Translations under genes and position numbers: made by a program | Shown here: piece by piece, positions 7,618-16,212 of the stretch | How positions within the stretch are numbered: position 1 is the first letter of the stretch | Layout: every line of letters begins with the position of its first letter | Source: Micromonospora profundi | Lineage (GTDB): Bacteria; Actinomycetota; Actinomycetes; Mycobacteriales; Micromonosporaceae | Reading direction: 5' to 3' | DNA: 64,000 bases | Assembly (NCBI RefSeq): GCF_011927785.1 | Contig: NZ_JAATJK010000001.1 | Location: 4,745,001-4,809,000, forward strand | The notes under the pieces: model-generated | Told to the model about the DNA's origin: nothing | What the model saw: the letters and a program-made list of their open reading frames with translations, nothing else | Databases searched by the model: none

Positions 7618-9438
7618 CTATGCCGACGGCGCCGACCCGGCGGTCACCATGCGGTGGTCCGACGGGTCGGCCTTCTCCCGCGCGAAGACCCGCACCAGGT
7701 CGTGGAAGCGGTGTCGTTGCCGCCGGCCGCCGTCCGAGCCCGCGATCTCCAGCAGCCGGGCGTCGACAAGGCTCTCGGCCACCTCGTCCCCCACCCGGGG
7801 CGTCACGCCGAGCACCCGGGCGGCGGCTCCGATCGGGAAGTCGGCAGTGTCCAGCAGGGCGAGCCGGCGCAGCGCGACCTGACTTTCGGCCTCCAGCTCC
7901 TGGTAGCTGCCCTCGATGCGGGCCCGCACGTCAAGCGTCCCCAACCGCAGCTCGTTGAGGCGGAACCGCTCGTCGGCCAGCCGCTGCGCGAGATAGCGCA
8001 GGGACCAGTGCGGTCGGGCGATGAGCCGCGCCGCGGCCACCCGGATGCCTATCGACAGCCTCCCGCACAGTTGCACGATCCGGTGTGCGGCGCCGGGCTC
8101 GGCGGCCACCCGTGACGAGCCGACGATCGTGGCGAACAGCTCCAGCGCCTGCGCCGGGTCGAGGATGCCCACCTCGACGCGGGTGACGCCGGGCAGCTCG
8201 GAGAGGCGTCCACGACAGGTCAGGATCACCCGGCAGGACGGATCGCCGGGCAGCAGCGGGCGCACCTGCTGATAGTTGGCGGAGTTGTCGAGCACCACCA
8301 AAACCCGACGGCCCGCCAACTGGCTGCGGTACAGGCACTCGCGTTCGTCGAGGCGCCTCGGTATGGCCTCCTCGGCGTTGCCGAGGCTCCGGAGGAACCA
8401 GCCCAGCACGTCGCCCGGTTCGGTGGCGTTGCCCCGGGTGCCGCCGAGGTCGGCGTAGAGCTGCCCGTCCGGGAAGTCGTCGCGGCACAGGTGCGCGGCC
8501 CGCAGCGCCAGCGACGACTTTCCGACGCCTGCCATCCCGGTCAGCAGCGTCCGCTGTGGAGCGGGCGGCGACGTCTCGGCGAGCAGCCCGGCAAGCTGGC
8601 GCAGCTCCTGTTCCCGGCCACAGAAGTCGTGCGCCCCGGGCGGCAGCATCCCCGGGCGGACGTCGCGCCAGCCCGGCCCGGCTCGCGGTGCGACAGCGAC
8701 GTCGGGCGTCCCGGGGCGGGCCAGCACCATCTGGTACGCCTCGGCCAGCGCCGGCCCCGGATCGGCGCCCAACTCGTCGGCGAGCACCCGCCGGCCCTCG
8801 TGGTAGACGGCCAACGCGTCGGCCTGGCGGTCACAGCGCAGCAGTGCGGTGATCAAGTGGCTGCGCAGCTGCTCGTGCAGTGGCTGCGCGGCGACCAGGT
8901 CGCTCAGCTCCACCACCAGGCCGGCCTGCCGGCCCAGCATGAGGTCGGCCGCGATGCGGTCCTCCAGGACCGCCATCCGCACCTCGGTCATCCGGGGCGA
9001 CTCCGCCTCGACGAGGTGGTCGGTGACGTTGGCGAGCGTCGTTCCGCCCCACAGCGCCAGCGCCTCGTGGAGGTTCTGCGCGGCCTCCTCGTGCCGGCCG
9101 GAGCGCACTGCGTCCCGGCCCAGCCCGGCCAGCCGCTCGAACTCGTCGATGTCGAGGCGGCTGTCCCCCGTCCGCAGCAGGTAACCGGACCACTGCCGGA
9201 CGATCTCCACCTCGTCCCCGAGATACTTCCGCAGCCGGGAGACGTAGTTGTAGAGCTGGGCGGCGAACGTCGTCGGCGGGTTTTCGTCCCACAGCAGCTG
9301 GCAGAGCCGGGTGTCGGAGACGATCCGCCCTCGGGCGAGCAGCAGGACGGCAAGCACGGTGCGCTGCTTGGCGCCGTCCAGCGGGACCTCGACGCCGTTA
9401 CGCCAGGCACTCACCGGCCCCAGTACGCGAAACTCCAC
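7618..9438 (-). CDS. AfsR/SARP-family transcriptional regulator with NB-ARC domain
   Basis: A 606-residue cytosolic regulator. Residues 1-95 form the winged-helix DNA-binding domain (EFRVLGPVSAW, then LWDENPPTTFAAQLYNYVSRLRKYLG). A bacterial transcriptional activator (BTAD) domain follows to about residue 245, then an NB-ARC ATPase with Walker A GMAGVGKSS and Walker B VLVVLDN, ending before any TPR block. I chose the GTG giving the canonical VEFRVLGPV start, with GGAGC upstream, over a longer frame. It sits between the acyl-pathway genes and lanM. The paired heptamers at cluster promoters make it the likely pathway activator. Confidence 0.92.
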   Translation of the reverse strand: MEFRVLGPVSAWRNGVEVPLDGAKQRTVLAVLLLARGRIVSDTRLCQLLWDENPPTTFAAQLYNYVSRLRKYLGDEVEIVRQWSGYLLRTGDSRLDIDEFERLAGLGRDAVRSGRHEEAAQNLHEALALWGGTTLANVTDHLVEAESPRMTEVRMAVLEDRIAADLMLGRQAGLVVELSDLVAAQPLHEQLRSHLITALLRCDRQADALAVYHEGRRVLADELGADPGPALAEAYQMVLARPGTPDVAVAPRAGPGWRDVRPGMLPPGAHDFCGREQELRQLAGLLAETSPPAPQRTLLTGMAGVGKSSLALRAAHLCRDDFPDGQLYADLGGTRGNATEPGDVLGWFLRSLGNAEEAIPRRLDERECLYRSQLAGRRVLVVLDNSANYQQVRPLLPGDPSCRVILTCRGRLSELPGVTRVEVGILDPAQALELFATIVGSSRVAAEPGAAHRIVQLCGRLSIGIRVAAARLIARPHWSLRYLAQRLADERFRLNELRLGTLDVRARIEGSYQELEAESQVALRRLALLDTADFPIGAAARVLGVTPRVGDEVAESLVDARLLEIAGSDGGRRQRHRFHDLVRVFAREKADPSDHRMVTAGSAPSA

Positions 9439-9718
9439 AGTTGCTCCGATCGGGTCAGCCCATCGAATAGTCGGAGAGTCGACCACCGCCGCACGTCGAC
9501 GCATCTGTGCCGACCACCCAAGTTCCGCCGTCCGCGCCCCGCGTCATGTCGCCACACCACCGACACCGGGGCCCGCTCCGACGCTCCGCGCGGCCGTCAC
9601 CGACCGTCGCGTGGTCAGCGCCGGAGAGTGCGCGAGCTGCGCCGACCAGCCGTGCCGACAAGAATTTGGGTGGATCCCACGCATGAGTTGTCGGCCGTCG
9701 CTTGGCACCCTCAATTCG
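9439..9718. other. divergent regulatory region between the SARP gene and lanM
   Basis: This stretch separates two divergent genes and holds no credible coding sequence. I found no copy of the paired-heptamer motif here. An alternative lanM ATG at 9683 has a GGGTGG element upstream, so the lanM leader may end earlier than annotated. Confidence 0.5.
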
Positions 9719-12700
9719 ATGAACACCACGGATGCCGACGGCCCACCCGGCCTCGCTCCGGCCGAGTCGCCCCGACTCCGCCGGAGCTGGTGGGCACGCG
9801 GCCTGGCGCTGCACGAGCGGGTGACCGTCGGCGGCGGCACCGATCCGGTGGACGCCGGGCGGCTCGGGCACGCGCGGCAGCGGCTGGATCTGTGGCGGGC
9901 CGACCGCGGCCCGGAGCTGGACGTCCGGCTGGGCGAGCTGGGCGTCGACGAGGACCTGTTGCTCACGTACCTCGCCGAGGAGGACGGGCACCTCGCCGCG
10001 CGGGTCGACCCGCCGCCCTGGGCGGTCCTTATCGAAGCCGCGGTACGCGCCGCCGCGCAGCCTCCGTCGGTGCCGGTCGCCGCGAACTGGAGGTCGGCAT
10101 TCGCCCTACCGCTGCGCCCGCTGGTCGACCAGGCGCGGACCCGCTTCCGCCGGGACGCCGTCCCGGTGACCGACGCCCACGTCGACCTGGGTGCGCTGGA
10201 TGCCGCGTTGACGGCCACCCTGGAACGGCAGCTGGCCGCGTTGGCAGCCCGCGCCTTCATCGAGGAGTTGCACCGCCGCAGGAGCGCCGACCTCCTCCAG
10301 GGCGACGACAGTCGCGCCCGATTCGTCGACTTCATCCGCCAGATCGGTACGTCTGCCGGACTGGCTGCACTGTTCACCGATCTTCCGGTCCTGGCCCGGC
10401 TGCTCGGGCAGGCCACCGCGCACGCCACCGACGCGATGCTGGAGCTGCTCGCCCGGTACACCGCCGACCGGGAGCATCTGGTCGACGACCTCCTGGGCGG
10501 CGCCGACCCCGGCCCGCTGGTGGCCGTCGACGACAGTCGAGGTGACCCGCACCAGTCCGGCCGGACCACCACCGTGATCCAGTTCGCCGACGGCCGGCGG
10601 TTGGTCTACAAGCCCCGGGACCTCACCCACGACGACCGGCTGGCGGCCTTCGTCGGCTGGATGAACCGGATGGTGCCCACAGTCGGCATGCGCACGGCCG
10701 CCTGCCTGGCCCGCCCCGAGTACGGCTGGACCGAGTTCGTGGTCGCTGCGCCGCTCGCCGACCCGGACGGCGCGGACCGCTTCTATCGACGGCAGGGCGC
10801 GCTGCTGGCGCTCGCCCACGCGCTCAACACCACCGATCTGCACTACGAGAACGTGATCGCCAGCGGCGAGGACCCCGTGGCCATCGACGTCGAGACGTTG
10901 TTCAGCCCCAGCTGGCGGCCCGCGACCCAGAGCGGCGATCCGGCCGCCGACCTGCTCGCCGCCTCGGTGCACCGGACCGCGTTGCTGCCTCTGATGGTCG
11001 TCGGCGAGCAGGGCATCATGGACCTGTCCGCAGCCGGCGGAGACCACGGCCGGCAGAGCCCGGTCAGTCAGATCGACTGGGCGGACCCAGGCACCGACCG
11101 GATGCGCCTCGTACGCCGCGCGGGCACCTTCGACGGCGCCTCGAACCGGCCCCGCCTCGGCGACCGGGTGATCGATCCGGAGGACCACGAGGCGGCGATG
11201 CTCGAAGGTTTCCGGCTCGGCTACGAGGCGATCGAGGCACACCGGGAGGACTTCACCCAGCTGGTCGAGTCGTCGTCGGCCATGACGGTGCGACTCGTCG
11301 TACGGCCCACCTGGGCCTACCGGACGCTGCTCGACGAGGCCACCCACCCGAGCCTGCTGCGCGACGGTCTGGACCGGGACCGTTTCCTCGGGCAGCTCTG
11401 CGGCCGGACCACACTGCCCGGCGACCCGTTGTTCGCGCGCCACGAGATCGTCGCGCTGTGGCGCGGCGACGTGCCGTACTTCCACGCCCGGGCCGACAGT
11501 TCCGTCCTGGCCGCCGACGGCGAACCGACGGCGGTGCCGCTGCACCGCAGCGGCGTCGGCGCGGCACTGGACCGGATCGCGGGGTTCGGCGAGGCCGACA
11601 GGCAGGACCAGGAGTGGGTCATCATGGCCAGCCTGGCCACCCGCCGGCCGGTCGGCACCCATGACGACGCGGCGCCGATGCCCGGGCCGCCGCACGGCAC
11701 GGCCGCCCCGCCCGAACGGCTGGTCTCGGCAGCCTGTGCGATCGCCGACCAGCTCGTCGCCCGTGGCGCACCTGGTCGGGACCGGGTGAACTGGCTGGGT
11801 CTGGAACTGGTCGACGACCGGCAGTGGCTGCTGCTCCCGATGGGTGCCGGCCTGGCCAACGGGTACCTCGGCGTGGCGCTCTTCCTCGGTCAACTCGCTC
11901 ACGTCACCGGCGTGGCCCGCTACGGCGAGGTGGCCCGTCGGGCGGTCGCCGCGACGCCGGGGCTGCTGCGCCTGCTGTCCGATCGGCCGGAGCTGGTCAC
12001 GGCCATCGGCTGTGGTGGGCTGCACGGCCTCGGCGGGCTGGCGTACGCGCTGGCTCGGCTGGCCGTGCTGCTCGACGACCCGGAGATCGGCCGGTGGGTC
12101 GACACGACCGTCGAACTCGCCGAGGTCGCGGTTGCCGGGTCCACAAGCGACGACTGGGCAACCGGCCAGGCCGGCTGCCTGGCCGCCATGACGTCGATCC
12201 ACGCCGAACTGGGGCTCGACCGCGCGGCGGCGCTGGCCCGGACCTGCGCCGACAACCTGGCCGACACGACCGCGTCCGATCAGCCCGCCAGTCCAGCCGG
12301 CTTCGCCGATGGCACGGCCGGCATCGCGTACGCCCTGCACAGGTTCGTCGACATCGGCGGCGGTTCCCCGCGGCACGCGGACGCGGCGCGGAAAGCTCTG
12401 CGGCACGCCCGGCAGACCCCGAACGACTCGTCCGGGTGGTGTGCCGGCACCTCCGGCCTGGCCATCGCCCTCGCCGGCCAGCACGACGAGGGCACCTCCG
12501 TCACCTCTGCCCCGGACGCGCCTGCTGACCTCGTCCGGCGGTTGGCCGACCGGCCGCTGTCCCGCGACCTGAGTCTCTGCCACGGCGAGTCCGGCGTCGG
12601 CGAGGCGCTGACGGTGCTGGCCGCGGGGCCGGCCGGGCCTGCGGCAGCCGCCGCGCTACGACAGCACACCACACTGGTCCTCAACGCCCTGCAATGGCAG

Positions 12701-12892
12701 ACGCGCTACTGCGGCACACCCGACGGCGTCCTCACACCGGGGCTGCTGACCGGGCTCGCCGGCATCGGCTACGGACTGCTGCGCTCCGCACTCGCCGCAC
12801 GGATACCGTCCGCGCTGCTCCTGGAACCCACCCCGCCGCCAACCGGATCCGGCTGGCTGTCCAACCCCTTCACACCGAGGAGAAAATCATGA
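9719..12892 (+). CDS. lanM: class II lanthipeptide synthetase LanM
   Basis: A bifunctional LanM of about 1057 residues. The N-terminal DUF4135 dehydratase half has VYKPRD (Lys298), DLHYENVIASGED (from about residue 373) and AIDVETLF, which phosphorylates and eliminates Ser/Thr. The C-terminal LanC-like cyclase half carries zinc ligands Cys908 (SGWCAGTSG) and Cys954-His955 (SLCHGESGVG), plus GCGGLHGLGG. It makes thioether rings in the precursor encoded by the next gene, whose ATG overlaps the lanM stop as ATGA. Codon use suggests the ATG at 9719; an in-frame ATG at 9683 has the better ribosome site. No LanT transporter or LanP protease gene is in the window. Confidence 0.93.
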   Translation: MNTTDADGPPGLAPAESPRLRRSWWARGLALHERVTVGGGTDPVDAGRLGHARQRLDLWRADRGPELDVRLGELGVDEDLLLTYLAEEDGHLAARVDPPPWAVLIEAAVRAAAQPPSVPVAANWRSAFALPLRPLVDQARTRFRRDAVPVTDAHVDLGALDAALTATLERQLAALAARAFIEELHRRRSADLLQGDDSRARFVDFIRQIGTSAGLAALFTDLPVLARLLGQATAHATDAMLELLARYTADREHLVDDLLGGADPGPLVAVDDSRGDPHQSGRTTTVIQFADGRRLVYKPRDLTHDDRLAAFVGWMNRMVPTVGMRTAACLARPEYGWTEFVVAAPLADPDGADRFYRRQGALLALAHALNTTDLHYENVIASGEDPVAIDVETLFSPSWRPATQSGDPAADLLAASVHRTALLPLMVVGEQGIMDLSAAGGDHGRQSPVSQIDWADPGTDRMRLVRRAGTFDGASNRPRLGDRVIDPEDHEAAMLEGFRLGYEAIEAHREDFTQLVESSSAMTVRLVVRPTWAYRTLLDEATHPSLLRDGLDRDRFLGQLCGRTTLPGDPLFARHEIVALWRGDVPYFHARADSSVLAADGEPTAVPLHRSGVGAALDRIAGFGEADRQDQEWVIMASLATRRPVGTHDDAAPMPGPPHGTAAPPERLVSAACAIADQLVARGAPGRDRVNWLGLELVDDRQWLLLPMGAGLANGYLGVALFLGQLAHVTGVARYGEVARRAVAATPGLLRLLSDRPELVTAIGCGGLHGLGGLAYALARLAVLLDDPEIGRWVDTTVELAEVAVAGSTSDDWATGQAGCLAAMTSIHAELGLDRAAALARTCADNLADTTASDQPASPAGFADGTAGIAYALHRFVDIGGGSPRHADAARKALRHARQTPNDSSGWCAGTSGLAIALAGQHDEGTSVTSAPDAPADLVRRLADRPLSRDLSLCHGESGVGEALTVLAAGPAGPAAAAALRQHTTLVLNALQWQTRYCGTPDGVLTPGLLTGLAGIGYGLLRSALAARIPSALLLEPTPPPTGSGWLSNPFTPRRKS

Positions 12893-13131
12893 CGTCTCAG
12901 CAGCTCACCACCGACCTCGCCGGCACCGACCACGTCGAGGACCAGCACCCGGCCGGGGAGCCGAGGGTCAGCCCGGTGGTGGCCTTCGGCCTGCGTACGG
13001 CAGCCCTTGCCGGCCTGGCCGTCCCGGTGGGTCTCCTTGTTGGACACCTGGTCTCCGGTGATGTCGGCGCCGCCCAGGACTCCGCCATCACACTCCCGCT
13101 CACGACCTGCTGCCCCACAGTCGCTTTGTGA
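12889..13131 (+). CDS. lanA: putative lanthipeptide precursor peptide (LanA)
   Basis: An 80-residue peptide translated from an ATG that overlaps the lanM stop, after GAGGAGAAAATC. The N-terminal third is polar and acidic (TTDLAGTDHVEDQ), as in LanM leaders. Residues about 38-55 form an unusual hydrophobic, membrane-like stretch (AALAGLAVPVGLLVGHLV). The C-terminus has Ser65, Thr68, Thr72, Thr73, adjacent Cys74-Cys75, and Thr77, enough for at most two thioether rings. There is no clear double-glycine site; GDVGAAQ before Ser65 is a possible processing point. I recognise no named lantibiotic. The assignment rests on position, coupling and Ser/Thr/Cys content. Confidence 0.75.
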   Translation: MTSQQLTTDLAGTDHVEDQHPAGEPRVSPVVAFGLRTAALAGLAVPVGLLVGHLVSGDVGAAQDSAITLPLTTCCPTVAL

Positions 13132-13252
13132 CCCAGGCGCAGACCACCCGGTCAGCGCGGTGATCAGCCGGTCGGACGATAATATTGACGGGGTCGGTGG
13201 GCCTACCGGCTGAGCCTGGTTATCGATCGTTAGCCTCGCTATCGTTTCCGCC

Positions 13253-16156
13253 GTGCAACGATCCCGCGACCTGGTAGGCCGAGGTGCGGAGTTCGGTGCG
13301 TTGACGGGCATGATCCAGGCTGCCCGTGCCGGACGTGGGGGCGCGGTCTTCATCGTCGGCGAGGCCGGTGTCGGCAAGTCGCGGCTCGCCGGGGCGGCTG
13401 CCGAATTCGCCTACACCGCCGAGATGAGTCTGCTTCGGGGGCGGGCCAGCGCACTCGGCACCGGGGTGCCGCTGCGACCGCTCACCGAGGCGGTGCTCTC
13501 CCTGCTCCGGTCCGCCACTGTGGACGTCGCGGCGCTCGGCCCGTACGGGCCGATCCTCGGTCGGCTGGTGCCCGACTGGGGCACTCCGCTCGCCAGCCCG
13601 GAGACCGGGTCGATGGTGATCCTGGCCGAGGCGGTGCTCCGGCTGACCGCGCTCGCCGGCCAGGACCGTGGGTGCCTCATGGTCCTGGACGACCTCCAGG
13701 ACGCCGACGCGGAGACGCTCATGGTGGTCGAGTACCTGATCGACAACCTCGACCAGCAGCCCACCCTGCTGGTCGGCGTCCTCCGGGCCGACGACTCCCC
13801 CGCGCTGGAGGTCGTCCGAGCGGCGGCCCGCCGCGGTCGGTGCACAGTGCTCGAGGTGGGCGGTCTCAGCCCCGAGGACCTGCGGGCCATGGCCGCAGCC
13901 TGCCTCGGCGTGGCGGCGGACGAGTTGCCAACGGCCGCGACCGAGCTGCTCTGGGGAGGCAGCGGTGGCAACCCGTTCCTCATCGAGGAGATCCTCGCGG
14001 CGATGGTGGAGAACGGTTTGCTGCGGCACGGTCCACAGGGGTGGCTCGTCGCCCCGCAGGCACCGGCCACCCTGCCCGCCGCGTTCGCCAGGAGCATGGC
14101 GCACCGGATCGAGAAGCTGAGCCCCCAGGCCCGGGAGCTGCTGTCCTGTGGCGCCCTGATCGGGCAACGCTTCTCGGTGGCCGTGGTGCAGTCGGCGACA
14201 GGGCTCAGCGACCGCGACCTGTTCAACCATCTGCACGGCAGCATCGTCGCCCAGTTGGTGGCACCGGACGACCAGCTGGCCGACTGGTACACCTTCCGGC
14301 ACCGGGTCACCCGCGAATCACTTCTCGCCCTTGTCGAGCCGGCCGACCGGCGGGGGTTGGCCCACACCGTCGCCGAGGCCGTCGCGAAGGTCCACCCGGA
14401 GTTGCCGGGTGAGTGGTGCCAGATCTCCGCCACGCTGCGCGTCGAGACCGGCGATTCCCTGTTGGCCGGTCGACTCTTTGCCGAGGCTGGCCGGCGGGCC
14501 CTGGCGCAGGGTGCCGCCACCTCCGCCGTCGCCCTGCTCGACCGGGCCTGGGAGCTTCAGGCCGACGGGCCGGCCGAGGCCCGCGCCGACACCCTGGAGA
14601 CGCTCCTACAGGCCCTCGGCGAGGCCGGTCTGGTCCGCCGCGCACTGGAGCTGGTCAACAGCCCGGACCAGGTGGCCGGGCTCCCCGCTCGACGGCAGGC
14701 CAGGTTGCACACCCGGCTGGCCTGGACGGCTGTGGTGGCCGGGGAGCTCACCGACGCGCTGGCCCAGGTGGAGATCGCCCGTGAGCTGCTCGGTCCGGAT
14801 CCAGCGGCCGAGGACGAAGCCCCCATCGACATCGTCGCGGCACACCTGGCTCTGGACACGCCGGGGCGTGACCAGCTGGAGGTGGCCGAGACCCTGGCCC
14901 GCCGGGCCGCCACTGTCGCCGCCGCGGTGCCGCTGCCGGTGGTGGCCTGTCAGGCATGGCAGTTGCTCGGTGCGCTCGTCCGGCATCGCGACCCGGCCGA
15001 GGCCACCCGCTGCCTGGAGCAGGCCCGGTCCATCGCCGCCGAGCACGGCCTGCCGATCTGGGAGGTCCACGCGCTGATCCGGCTCGGCAACGACGACGCG
15101 TTGCGGCACGGCGCACTGGACCGGCTGGAGCAGGCTCGGGAGCGGGCGCTGCGGGTCGGGGCGGTGACCGCCCGCCAGCAGGCCGAGGCGAGCATCGCCC
15201 TGCACCTGATCATGCGCGGCGACTATCCGGCCGCACAGGACCTCATCGACCAGGTCCTCACCGCGACGACCCGCCTGAAACTGATGGAGACCACCCAGTA
15301 CGTGCTGCTGCTCAGCGCGGTGCTCGCCGCCCACCAGGGCCGGCGGGCCCAGATGCAGGACGCGCTCGCCGAGTTCCGGCGCTGGGGCGGTGACGAGAGC
15401 CTGCACGCGCAGCGGGTCCACGGGCTGGCCGGCACGTTCTGCGCGCTGCTGGAGGAGGACCGCCCGCGCGCCCTGTACGAGCTGTCCCTGGCGGTACGGG
15501 CGGAGGAGACGAACCCGACCGTCTTCCACCTGGGCGGGCGGCTCGGTCTCCAACTGCTGTTGCGGGCGATCGCCGACGAGATCAGCTTTCCGGAGTACGA
15601 GGCGATCGTCGGCACACCGGCGAGCCAGCTGCGGTGGGACCGGCAGTTCGCGCTCTTCGCCCGGGCAGTCCTGCTCGGCCGTGCGGGTGAGCACGACGCC
15701 GCGACCGCCACCATGGCCGAGGCGATGGAGGTCGGCGCTCTGTACGCGATGGGGCGACATCTCGCCCTGCGGCTGGTCGCCGAGGCGGCGCTCGCCGATG
15801 GGTGGGGCACTCCCGTGGAGTGGCTGCGGGCCGCCGAGGACTACTTCCACCAGGCGAACGTCCCGCCGGTCGCCGGGGCGTGCCGCACGCTGCTGCGCCA
15901 GTCGGGCGCGCGGGTCGCCCAACGGCGGCGCGGCGCCGCGGAGATCCCGGTCGAGCTGCGGGCAGCGGGCGTGACGGTACGCGAGTGGGAGGTCCTGCGG
16001 CTGCTCACCGGCCGGCTGAGCAACCGCGAGATCGCCGAACGGCTGCACCTGTCACCGCGCACCGTGGAGCGGCACGTCTCCAGCCTCATCACCAAGACCG
16101 GACAGCCGAACCGGATCGCGCTGAGCGACATCGCCACCGATTTCGACGCTGGCTGA
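13253..16156 (+). CDS. LAL-family LuxR-type transcriptional regulator
   Basis: A 967-residue regulator. Walker A is GEAGVGKSR (residues 36-44) and Walker B MVLDDLQDAD. A long helical, TPR-like middle is followed by a C-terminal LuxR helix-turn-helix (about residues 900-960: VTVREWEVLRLLTGRLSNREIA, LSPRTVERHVSSL). LAL regulators are ATP-dependent activators, often of polyketide or peptide clusters. The start is a GTG 121 bp after lanA with a weak ribosome site; the upstream DNA has TATCG-rich repeats and an AT-rich ATAATATT. It is probably the second regulator of this region, perhaps of lanM-lanA. Confidence 0.9.
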   Translation: MQRSRDLVGRGAEFGALTGMIQAARAGRGGAVFIVGEAGVGKSRLAGAAAEFAYTAEMSLLRGRASALGTGVPLRPLTEAVLSLLRSATVDVAALGPYGPILGRLVPDWGTPLASPETGSMVILAEAVLRLTALAGQDRGCLMVLDDLQDADAETLMVVEYLIDNLDQQPTLLVGVLRADDSPALEVVRAAARRGRCTVLEVGGLSPEDLRAMAAACLGVAADELPTAATELLWGGSGGNPFLIEEILAAMVENGLLRHGPQGWLVAPQAPATLPAAFARSMAHRIEKLSPQARELLSCGALIGQRFSVAVVQSATGLSDRDLFNHLHGSIVAQLVAPDDQLADWYTFRHRVTRESLLALVEPADRRGLAHTVAEAVAKVHPELPGEWCQISATLRVETGDSLLAGRLFAEAGRRALAQGAATSAVALLDRAWELQADGPAEARADTLETLLQALGEAGLVRRALELVNSPDQVAGLPARRQARLHTRLAWTAVVAGELTDALAQVEIARELLGPDPAAEDEAPIDIVAAHLALDTPGRDQLEVAETLARRAATVAAAVPLPVVACQAWQLLGALVRHRDPAEATRCLEQARSIAAEHGLPIWEVHALIRLGNDDALRHGALDRLEQARERALRVGAVTARQQAEASIALHLIMRGDYPAAQDLIDQVLTATTRLKLMETTQYVLLLSAVLAAHQGRRAQMQDALAEFRRWGGDESLHAQRVHGLAGTFCALLEEDRPRALYELSLAVRAEETNPTVFHLGGRLGLQLLLRAIADEISFPEYEAIVGTPASQLRWDRQFALFARAVLLGRAGEHDAATATMAEAMEVGALYAMGRHLALRLVAEAALADGWGTPVEWLRAAEDYFHQANVPPVAGACRTLLRQSGARVAQRRRGAAEIPVELRAAGVTVREWEVLRLLTGRLSNREIAERLHLSPRTVERHVSSLITKTGQPNRIALSDIATDFDAG

Positions 16157-16170
16157 GGTCGTGGCGGGTG

Positions 16171-16205
16171 CCCGGGGGCCGGGCCTGGTCGGACCGACCC
16201 CCGGG
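16171..16205. terminator. bidirectional terminator between convergent genes
   Basis: CCCGGGGG pairs with CCCCCGGG across a partly self-complementary 19-base loop. It lies between the LAL gene and the convergent beta-helix gene, so it could stop transcription from either side. Confidence 0.5.
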
Positions 16206-16212
16206 GTACGGA

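Noticed and set aside
10106..12583. 825-codon minus-strand frame opposite lanM
   Set aside because: Low-complexity Arg/Gly/Asp/Val/Gln composition typical of antisense frames in high-GC genes; lanM motifs on the plus strand are clear.
13132..13252. Second lanthipeptide precursor after lanA
   Set aside because: No start with a ribosome site and no Cys-containing frame in these 121 bp.
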